Source of the DNA: JBGPBY01 sp041481485
Lineage (GTDB): Bacteria; Acidobacteriota; Terriglobia; 20CM-2-55-15
Direction: 5' to 3'
DNA: 5,323 nt
Assembly (NCBI GenBank): GCA_041481485.1
Contig: JBGPBY010000506.1
Span: forward strand, 1-5,323
Positions 1 through 5,323 of the stretch are shown piece by piece. Every line of letters starts with the position of its first letter. The first letter of the stretch is position 1. Made by a program: the position numbers and the translations under genes. The notes under the pieces are model-generated. The model was not told where the DNA came from, did no database searches, and saw only the letters and a list, made by a program, of their open reading frames with translations.

Positions 1-96
1 GACAACTCCAAGGGCTGCGTCTTTTTCGCCATGAAAGAGTTTCTATCACGGCTACAATAATATGTATAGCTATATGAGGGACACTACACTAGATTC
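1..96. other. Unassigned AT-richer leader, out of keeping with the receptor gene that follows
   Basis: By hand count about 38 of the first 90 bases are G or C, against about 54 of the next 90. All three forward frames contain stops: TAA at 58 and TAG at 67 in the receptor frame, TGA at 32 and 98 in the second, TGA further on in the third. None of the three short translations resembles the plug region expected just upstream of the receptor segment that begins near 97. A perfect 10-bp palindrome, TATAGCTATA, lies at 65-74. It could be the end of an inserted element, a rearrangement scar or an assembly joint. I cannot tell which and recognise no gene in it. Confidence 0.5.
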
Positions 97-141
97 CTGA
101 AGGCGACGCCGCGGGCCAATTATTTCGGTTCGGGCGACGGT

Positions 142-3100
142 TTGAACACTGCGCAGATTCGATGGGTCCGCGGAAGGTCCGGAACATCGGACACCACCGC
201 CGCGCTTTCCGGAACAAGTCCCAACGCCAACATCAAGTCGTTCAACGTCAAAATTGACCACAATTTCACCCCGAGCCACAAGGTGTCCGGCAGCTGGACC
301 TATCAGCGAGACACCAGCGGTGTTTCACCTCCGGGCTTCCCGGATGGGCTCTTCGGGACAACCTATCGGAAGCCGTACACGTTGGCTGTCAACGCCACGT
401 CAACGCTGAGTCCCCGGATGGTCAATGAAGCCCGTTTCGGAGTGACCTACACCCTGAATGATCAGGCTCCGCCCTGGGAGAGCGCGGATCAGAAGACCAA
501 GGATGCGGCGCGCGACCTGATGCTACTGGCCGGTAACAGCGTCAACAATCCGGACTATCAGTACCTCGCCCTTGTCAATAGCGGTGTCGGCGCTGTCTCC
601 AGCAGCAGCGGATTCATGGGGACGACGTTGTTTACAAACTACCAGCGAAGTCTGGGCCTTACAATGGCGGACACGCTCAGCTGGAGCATGGGCAAACACG
701 CCTTCAAATTCGGCGTCGACTGGCGTGTAAACAATACCGCCGGTAATGGCGGCTCCCAGTCGTACCCGACGGTGTCGCTCGGCAACCTCGCTGCCACGAC
801 CGCGACGACCAGCCCATTTGCCACGACCACACCCTTCAGCACGGTCACCGATCCGGTTGGTTTTCTGCCGGGATTGCTCAGCACGGCACGTGGGAATGTG
901 AGTAGCCTACTTCAGTACATGAGCGGTTCCGTAAGCGCCATCTCTCAAAATTACTGGATACAGGGCGCCTCCAATGTGACCCAGGGGAATTGGGATGACA
1001 TTTCTACCCAAGGGGAGCGGGTACGCACGCAATACAATCAGCAGATTGCCGGTTTCGTGAAAGACGATTACAAAATGACGCGCCGCCTGACGTTGAACCT
1101 GGGCTTGCGTTGGGACTTCTTCGGGTCGCCTTATTTCAAGGGCGGCCTCACCTCAGTCTTTAAAGATGCGGGGTATGGCGCTTTTGGGGCGAGCCGCACC
1201 GCCCAGGGCTCTATAGATCAATTCAACAGCGATCCCTTTTCCTACTTCCTCCGTCCTGGAAACCTGTACCTGACCGGGTATGGCAGCAACCCGACTGCAG
1301 CACCGTTGAGCTGCCAGCGGGGAGTCCAGCAGAATGCGCTGCTGCCGGTTTCGACCTGCGATTCGAGTTCACTTTCGGCGATCCAATTCGTGGGTCCCGA
1401 CACGCCGAATCCGGACATCCGCGCAGTACCAGCGACCTACGGCAACTTCGGTCCAGCGGTCGGTTTTGCCTACCAGCTGCCGTGGTTTGGCGAGGGTAAA
1501 ACCACGATTCGCGGCGGCTACCAGCAGACTTTCGGCTCGGCTGGCGCGAACCGGGGGACACTCGGCGGCGGCACGGAAGCCACTCTCGGCAACGCGCCGG
1601 GCGTCGTAACCAGCGGCAACCTGAGCAGCCACATCAATGATAAGGTCTTCTCGGACATAGTTGCGACCCGCGCGATCACCCTGGCCGATATCCAGTCGCT
1701 GGTTCCCATGGCGCCGGATCAGGCAAAGCCGGGCGGGGCGCTGTCCGTATACGGTCTTTCCGTCGGTCCGCAATCACTCCTGGGATGGAGCGTGTACGAT
1801 CCCAATTTGAAAAGTAACTACACCCAGAACATCACGCTCTCGGTGACTCGGCAGGTCAGCCGCAACTTCACCATCGATGCGCGCTACACCAGCACGTTGG
1901 GGCGGAGGTTGAATGGCTTCCTCGACCTCAACCAGAACAACGTTTATTACAATCCGGAGATGTTCCAGGCGCTGACGGACGCCCGCGCAGGAACGTGCAC
2001 CGCTAATGCGCCCGCGTACAAAGCGAACTATACCGATAAGGGGATCAATCCCTGCGACATCAATAAGGATCCCGTTCTGCTCGACCAGATGCTGGCCGGC
2101 CTGAACCTGAATACCAGCACGAGTGGGGCAACTGGAACCGGCTCTTTCGGCGCTGTGGGCACGGTCAATTCCGCCGGGATCTTTCAGTCGGGCGCCCAGC
2201 AATTGCGGAAGAGCGCCACCTTCCAGAACAATCTGTCCTGGGGCAATCTCGCCGGCGTCGCAGACAGCTTGATCACGTTGGCGCCCAGCACCGCGCAGGG
2301 CCGTCAGAACCCCCCGATCGATCCGGCAACCGGAGTCACGATTAGTAGCGTGGGCCAAACCGGCCTGCGAAACGGCTGCGATCGTTTGGGAAATGGCTAT
2401 TCGATCGTGCAGCAAACGACCGCGGGTGGCGGCCAGGTCGCCAACAGTGGCGCCGCAATCCCGCTGCGCTGCTTCCCGGAGGATTTTCTTCACTCCAACC
2501 CGCAATTCGGGTCCACTGCAGGCACCTCGGTCCGCTACAACACCAACACCGGCCGTTCCAGTTATAATTCGCTCCAGGTGCAGGTGACGGCACGGCCAAT
2601 GCAAGGCATCAGTACGGAGGCGACCTATGTGTGGGCGAAGTCGTTCAACCTTGCCGGCAGTGGTTATATGGATCCTGCCCACCGCAACCTGGACTACGGC
2701 GTTCAGGGGCTGAATGCGCATTCGCTGCGCACCAACGCAACGGTTGAACTGCCGATCGGCCCGAATAAGTTCTTAATGGGCAACTCTTCGGGATGGCTCG
2801 CGCGGGCAGTGGAGCGGTGGCAGACCAGCTTTATCTTCAATGCCAGCAGTCCCGTGTATGCCACGCTCAATCCCGGTCAAAGCCACTTCTACGCCGTTAG
2901 CGGATACGATGTGGCCAGCCCCAATTGGGTCCTTCCGACTTCCGAGTTCCAGTGGAACGAGGGAACAAACACCGGCAGCATCTACGGTAACAACTACATT
3001 AGCGTGACCGATCCCTCCTGCTACGACCCGACGAAGGTCAGCTTGGGCGACAAGATGGGAACCGTTCTGGGCCGCATCGACGCCAATCCGACCACCGGCG

Positions 3101-3444
3101 CTGCTGCCAGCGGAGCGTGCATTATCTCGGCTCTGGCAGCTCGAAACCCAGACGGTACGGCCGGGGACATCCTTTTGAAGTATCCCGATCCTGGTAAAGT
3201 TGGAAACCTGGGCAAATCAAACATGAGAGGCATCGGACAATGGTCGTTCGACATGTCGGCCAGCAAGTCATTCAGGTTCAGTGAATCTAAGTCGCTCCAG
3301 TTTCGCATTGATGCAAACAACGCCCTGAACCACCCGGTTCCCAATACGCCGAACATATCAGCTGGCGCCCCGGGTATTGGCGTCATCACAGGCAAAGGGA
3401 TCCAGGTGCGCACCGTTCAAGCGTCCTTGCGCCTCGCCTTCTAG
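142..3444 (+). CDS. TonB-dependent receptor, Oar-like outer-membrane beta-barrel protein, 5'-truncated
   Basis: This encodes the barrel part of a large TonB-dependent outer-membrane receptor, which takes up a ligand using energy passed from TonB/ExbBD. The frame is open from 70, and family-like sequence starts near 97 (LKATPRANYFGSGDGLNTA). The GDGLNTA motif normally lies inside these proteins, so the TTG at 142 is only the first possible start codon in the open frame; it has no convincing ribosome binding site and is probably not native. Residues here count from that TTG. Alternating amphipathic strands run to the end, for example KTTIRGGYQQTFG and the NLDYGVQGLNAHSLRTNATV segment. The chain ends VQASLRLAF with a terminal Phe, the signal for Bam-dependent outer-membrane insertion. 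Missing are the signal peptide, any carboxypeptidase-regulatory-like domain, the TonB box and most of the plug. Exactly eight cysteines form four close pairs (391/406, 619/638, 746/777, 960/993). The ligand is unknown; a saccharide is possible given the downstream esterases. Family is confident, integrity of the gene is not. Confidence 0.85.
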   Translation: MNTAQIRWVRGRSGTSDTTAALSGTSPNANIKSFNVKIDHNFTPSHKVSGSWTYQRDTSGVSPPGFPDGLFGTTYRKPYTLAVNATSTLSPRMVNEARFGVTYTLNDQAPPWESADQKTKDAARDLMLLAGNSVNNPDYQYLALVNSGVGAVSSSSGFMGTTLFTNYQRSLGLTMADTLSWSMGKHAFKFGVDWRVNNTAGNGGSQSYPTVSLGNLAATTATTSPFATTTPFSTVTDPVGFLPGLLSTARGNVSSLLQYMSGSVSAISQNYWIQGASNVTQGNWDDISTQGERVRTQYNQQIAGFVKDDYKMTRRLTLNLGLRWDFFGSPYFKGGLTSVFKDAGYGAFGASRTAQGSIDQFNSDPFSYFLRPGNLYLTGYGSNPTAAPLSCQRGVQQNALLPVSTCDSSSLSAIQFVGPDTPNPDIRAVPATYGNFGPAVGFAYQLPWFGEGKTTIRGGYQQTFGSAGANRGTLGGGTEATLGNAPGVVTSGNLSSHINDKVFSDIVATRAITLADIQSLVPMAPDQAKPGGALSVYGLSVGPQSLLGWSVYDPNLKSNYTQNITLSVTRQVSRNFTIDARYTSTLGRRLNGFLDLNQNNVYYNPEMFQALTDARAGTCTANAPAYKANYTDKGINPCDINKDPVLLDQMLAGLNLNTSTSGATGTGSFGAVGTVNSAGIFQSGAQQLRKSATFQNNLSWGNLAGVADSLITLAPSTAQGRQNPPIDPATGVTISSVGQTGLRNGCDRLGNGYSIVQQTTAGGGQVANSGAAIPLRCFPEDFLHSNPQFGSTAGTSVRYNTNTGRSSYNSLQVQVTARPMQGISTEATYVWAKSFNLAGSGYMDPAHRNLDYGVQGLNAHSLRTNATVELPIGPNKFLMGNSSGWLARAVERWQTSFIFNASSPVYATLNPGQSHFYAVSGYDVASPNWVLPTSEFQWNEGTNTGSIYGNNYISVTDPSCYDPTKVSLGDKMGTVLGRIDANPTTGAAASGACIISALAARNPDGTAGDILLKYPDPGKVGNLGKSNMRGIGQWSFDMSASKSFRFSESKSLQFRIDANNALNHPVPNTPNISAGAPGIGVITGKGIQVRTVQASLRLAF

Positions 3445-3460
3445 TCGGCCTCGCTCCCTG

Positions 3461-3495
3461 AAAGGGCCTCTGCCGGAAACGGCAGAGGCCCTTTT
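3461..3495 (+). terminator. Rho-independent terminator after the receptor gene
   Basis: A perfect 15-bp stem pairs 3461-3475 (AAAGGGCCTCTGCCG) with 3480-3494 (CGGCAGAGGCCCTTT), closed by a GAAA tetraloop at 3476-3479 and followed by a short T-rich run TTTTCTGTT. It begins 17 bp after the receptor stop codon. It should end the receptor transcript and separate it from the esterase genes. The T tract is short and interrupted, but the stem is very stable. Confidence 0.88.
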
Positions 3496-3560
3496 CTGTT
3501 CCAACGAAAGCCGCAATTCGGCTACGGAAGCGGATGGGTCGGATCGGATGGTTCGTTCAC

Positions 3561-3590
3561 TTGACACTCCGAACCGATGGTGACTACCAT
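3561..3590 (+). promoter_or_regulatory. Candidate sigma70-type promoter for the esterase operon
   Basis: A perfect -35 hexamer TTGACA lies at 3561-3566. After an 18-bp spacer, TACCAT at 3585-3590 matches the -10 consensus TATAAT at four of six positions. Transcription would start near 3597, leaving an untranslated leader of about 60 bases before the start codon at 3658. The position just after the receptor terminator and upstream of the first esterase is sensible. The weak -10 and the ease of finding such matches by chance keep confidence low. Confidence 0.35.
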
Positions 3591-3628
3591 TCGTCCCAAA
3601 ACAAATGTACTTTCCATGTGTGACAAAT

Positions 3629-3640
3629 CTGTAAATACAG
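3629..3640. promoter_or_regulatory. Short dyad CTGTAAATACAG upstream of the first esterase, possible operator
   Basis: Perfect 5-bp arms CTGTA and TACAG flank a two-base AA centre. The dyad ends five bases before the Shine-Dalgarno sequence at 3646, in the predicted untranslated leader. A repressor bound here could block transcription or affect translation. The CTGT/ACAG arms recall LexA boxes, but their spacing is 4 rather than 8 bases, so I do not call it a LexA site. A chance dyad of this size is quite possible. Confidence 0.2.
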
Positions 3641-3645
3641 GTCCC

Positions 3646-3651
3646 AGGAGG
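3646..3651 (+). promoter_or_regulatory. Ribosome binding site that fixes the first esterase start
   Basis: AGGAGG, a full Shine-Dalgarno match, is separated by six bases from the ATG at 3658. The alternative in-frame ATGs at 3577 and 3616 have no comparable site and would put 27 or 14 non-signal residues ahead of an obvious signal peptide. This decides the start at 3658. Confidence 0.85.
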
Positions 3652-3657
3652 GTCTCG

Positions 3658-4842
3658 ATGAAGCGCATCATATTAGCCGTTGCGGCTATGATCATAGCTG
3701 CCGCGTTCTGTTGGTCCCAGAGTACTGGTTCGAGCGATGCGAACCCGGCATCGACGAATGCGCCGGGGCGCGATTATCCAAAGGTGGATTCGCAACGACG
3801 CGTGACCTTCCGCATTCTTGCGCCGGATGCCAAAAGCGTTCGTGTGTTCAACACGGATCTGACAAAAGGGGATGACGGCTACTGGATGGGGACGACTCCG
3901 CCGCTCGATCCCGGTTTCCATTACTACACCATCACGATCGACGGAGTGGCCGTTGCCGATCCGAACAGCCAGAGTTTCTTTGGCTCCGGCAACGTGAGGA
4001 GCGGAATTGAAATTCCGGATTCCGGCGTCGATTTTTACGACTTGAAGGATGTGCCGCACGGAGAAATCCGCATGCGCTGGTACACCACCGCCAGTGGTGA
4101 AACCCGTCAGGCTTATGTCTACACGCCGCCCGGATATGATCAGAACACCAGGACACGCTACCCCGTCCTGTATCTTCAGCACGGCATGGGTGAGGATCGG
4201 CGGGCATGGCCGACTCAGGGCCGGACGAACCTGATTCTCGACAACCTGATTGCCGAGAAGAAAGCCGTCCCCATGATCGTCGTGATGGAAGACGGCGGGA
4301 TCACGCCCGGCGTGGGTGGAGCACAAGCTCCGGCCGGCCGTGGTGCGGCCCCCACTGGAGCCGCACCCGGCGGCGCCGCGCGCGGTGGAGGTGGCGGCCG
4401 GGGATTGGCGCCGATGCCTTTTGTCACGGCTGTTGTGAATGACGTCGTACCGATGATCGATAAAACCTATCGCACCATTCCGGACCGTGAGCATCGCGCC
4501 ATGGCGGGACTTTCTCTAGGCGGCACCCAGACGTACCAGATCACCGAATCCAACCTCGATAAGTTTTCCTACATCGGAATTTTCAGCGCTCCGTTTGGAT
4601 TCCCCGGAGTGGACACCGGATACAACGGGTTGCTCAAGAAACCGGCAGACTTCAACAAGCAGGTGCACCTGTTCTATATCAGCATGGGTTCGAAGGAAGG
4701 CGCTACAACGGGACGCAGCATTCACGAAGAACTCGACAAGGCCGGTATAAAGAATGTGTACTTCGAATCGCCCGGTACGGCGCACGAGTTTCAAACCTGG
4801 CGGCGAAGCCTGCATGGGTTTGCCCAACAGCTTTTCAAATAA
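3658..4842 (+). CDS. Secreted alpha/beta-hydrolase esterase (Esterase D / CE1-like) with N-terminal E-set domain
   Basis: A 394-residue exported esterase, likely hydrolysing acetyl, feruloyl or similar esters on polysaccharides; the substrate cannot be read from sequence. Residues 1 to about 21 are a signal peptide (MKRIILAVAAM, hydrophobic core, probable cleavage after WSQ); the Cys in it lacks a proper lipobox. Residues about 48-118 form an Ig-like E-set/CBM48-like domain (RRVTFRILAPDAKSVRVF, FHYYTITIDGV, VADPNS). After the linker GVDFYDLKDVPHG the catalytic domain follows: YPVLYLQHGMGED with the oxyanion region at 175-180, nucleophile Ser286 in G-L-S-L-G (284-288), probable acid Glu347 in GSKEG, and His376 in GTAHEFQTWRRSLH. 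A Gly/Ala/Pro-rich segment (about 213-252) sits between the strand VVMEDGG and the helix before the nucleophile. The start at 3658 is chosen from the ribosome binding site and signal peptide. The next gene, 12 bp downstream, is a paralogue, so the two are probably co-transcribed. Family is confident, exact specificity is not. Confidence 0.9.
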   Translation: MKRIILAVAAMIIAAAFCWSQSTGSSDANPASTNAPGRDYPKVDSQRRVTFRILAPDAKSVRVFNTDLTKGDDGYWMGTTPPLDPGFHYYTITIDGVAVADPNSQSFFGSGNVRSGIEIPDSGVDFYDLKDVPHGEIRMRWYTTASGETRQAYVYTPPGYDQNTRTRYPVLYLQHGMGEDRRAWPTQGRTNLILDNLIAEKKAVPMIVVMEDGGITPGVGGAQAPAGRGAAPTGAAPGGAARGGGGGRGLAPMPFVTAVVNDVVPMIDKTYRTIPDREHRAMAGLSLGGTQTYQITESNLDKFSYIGIFSAPFGFPGVDTGYNGLLKKPADFNKQVHLFYISMGSKEGATTGRSIHEELDKAGIKNVYFESPGTAHEFQTWRRSLHGFAQQLFK

Positions 4843-4843
4843 A

Positions 4844-4849
4844 AGGAGG
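4844..4849 (+). promoter_or_regulatory. Ribosome binding site of the second esterase
   Basis: AGGAGG lies just after the TAA stop of the first esterase (4840-4842) and five bases before the GTG at 4855. It supports GTG as the start codon and tight translational coupling with the upstream gene. Confidence 0.85.
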
Positions 4850-4854
4850 AAGCC

Positions 4855-5323
4855 GTGAGAATTCTCATCATTGCATTGGCGATCTCCCTGCTTGCAGCGC
4901 CCGCTCTGACGTTCAGTCAGGCCGCCGACTCCAGTTCCTCCAGCTTCAAGGTGCCCGCGTCCAACGTACCAGGCTCGGAATATCCTCAAATCAATTCCGA
5001 ACGGCGCGCGAAGTTTCGATTGTCGGCGCCTCGCGCCGAGAAGGTTGAACTCAACCTCGGCGGACGTCATCCCATGAGCAAAGACGCGAACGGGGTGTGG
5101 ACGATCACCACCGAACCTCTCGTTGTCGGGTTCCACTACTATTCCTTCGTCGTCGACGGCGTCAATGTCGCAGATCCCGGAAGCGAGGCTTACTTTGGCA
5201 GCAGCTGGATGTCGAGCGGCATCGAAGTGCCGGAGCCGGGCGTCGATTTCTACGATGCGAAAAATGTTCCACATGGCGACGTTCGGATACGCCCTTACCT
5301 CTCGAAGATCAGCAATGCGTGGC
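4855..5323 (+). CDS. Second secreted esterase-family protein, paralogue of the upstream gene, 3' end outside the window
   Basis: The frame is open from GTG 4855 to the right edge (156 codons) without a stop, so the gene is partial. Residues 1-22 are a signal peptide (MRILIIALAISLLAAPAL, likely cleavage after FSQ). Residues about 50-125 form the same Ig-like E-set domain as the upstream esterase (ERRAKFRLSAPRAEKVEL, GFHYYSFVVDGVNVADP), followed by the shared linker SGIEVPEPGVDFYD and VPHGDVRIRPY, after which an esterase domain is expected. By eye roughly half of the aligned residues match the upstream protein, while synonymous positions differ freely, so the duplication is old. The catalytic residues lie beyond the window, so activity is inferred from the N-terminal half only. 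The GTG start is supported by the AGGAGG at 4844 and the 12-bp gap, which imply an operon with the upstream gene. Confidence 0.85.
   Translation, partial: MRILIIALAISLLAAPALTFSQAADSSSSSFKVPASNVPGSEYPQINSERRAKFRLSAPRAEKVELNLGGRHPMSKDANGVWTITTEPLVVGFHYYSFVVDGVNVADPGSEAYFGSSWMSSGIEVPEPGVDFYDAKNVPHGDVRIRPYLSKISNAW

Noticed and set aside
31..60. Tiny frame MKEFLSRLQ at the left edge as a gene end
   Set aside because: Ten codons cannot be assigned. It may be the tail of something to the left, but nothing in it is recognisable.
35..97. Second-frame peptide SFYHGYNNMYSYMRD recalling alpha-mannosidase-like (GH47/EDEM) motifs
   Set aside because: The likeness is limited to a few aromatic residues, the frame is bounded by stops at 32 and 98, and extending it would require several frameshifts.
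1774..2721. Long minus-strand open frame (315 codons) inside the receptor gene
   Set aside because: It lies wholly antisense to a strongly supported coding region, its translation is rich in Arg, Gly and Ala without any recognisable motif, and it is the kind of shadow frame expected at this G+C content.
3629..3640. LexA (SOS) box
   Set aside because: CTGT and ACAG arms are present, but the spacer is 4 bases instead of the 8 in the gammaproteobacterial box, and the gene is not a DNA-damage function.
3577..3657. Longer start for the first esterase at ATG 3577 or 3616
   Set aside because: These add residues ahead of a clear signal peptide, lack a Shine-Dalgarno sequence, and 3577 would overlap the candidate promoter.
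3673..4494. Minus-strand open frame (273 codons) opposite the first esterase
   Set aside because: Antisense to the conserved esterase domains, with no family resemblance and no plausible ribosome binding site noted.
4516..5274. Minus-strand open frame (252 codons) spanning both esterases
   Set aside because: It crosses two convincing genes with signal peptides and ribosome binding sites. Its translation is an antisense shadow with no domain signature.

Overview
The window looks like a piece of a chromosome from an Acidobacteriota bacterium. This is inferred from protein style: a very large Oar-type TonB-dependent receptor, and tandem secreted esterases with a Gly/Ala/Pro-rich loop, a combination typical of that phylum. 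Base composition is about 60% G+C just inside the receptor gene, and all convincing genes are on the + strand. No rRNA, tRNA, CRISPR array, transposase or integrase is visible.

Layout. Positions 1 to about 95 are an AT-richer stretch (about 42% G+C over the first 90 bases) with stops in all three forward frames and no recognisable product. From about position 97 a reading frame starts abruptly in the interior of a TonB-dependent receptor and runs to 3444. The signal peptide, N-terminal domain and most or all of the plug are missing, so the receptor is either genuinely 5'-truncated or joined to unrelated sequence. A strong hairpin terminator (3461-3495) follows. A 213-bp intergenic region carries a candidate promoter, two short dyads and a clear ribosome binding site. 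Next comes a complete secreted alpha/beta-hydrolase esterase (3658-4842). Only 12 bp later a second, paralogous secreted esterase begins (4855) and runs off the right edge.

How the parts may work together. The receptor would move a ligand across the outer membrane with energy from TonB. The two esterases carry export signals and an Ig-like N-terminal domain ahead of an esterase domain, so they would act outside the cytoplasm, plausibly on ester decorations of plant or microbial polysaccharides. The terminator suggests that receptor and esterases are separate transcription units, while the two esterases form one operon. The functional link between receptor and esterases is an inference from adjacency. 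I see no clearly new biological system here. The points most worth checking are the broken 5' end of the receptor, its four close cysteine pairs, and the esterase tandem that continues past the window.
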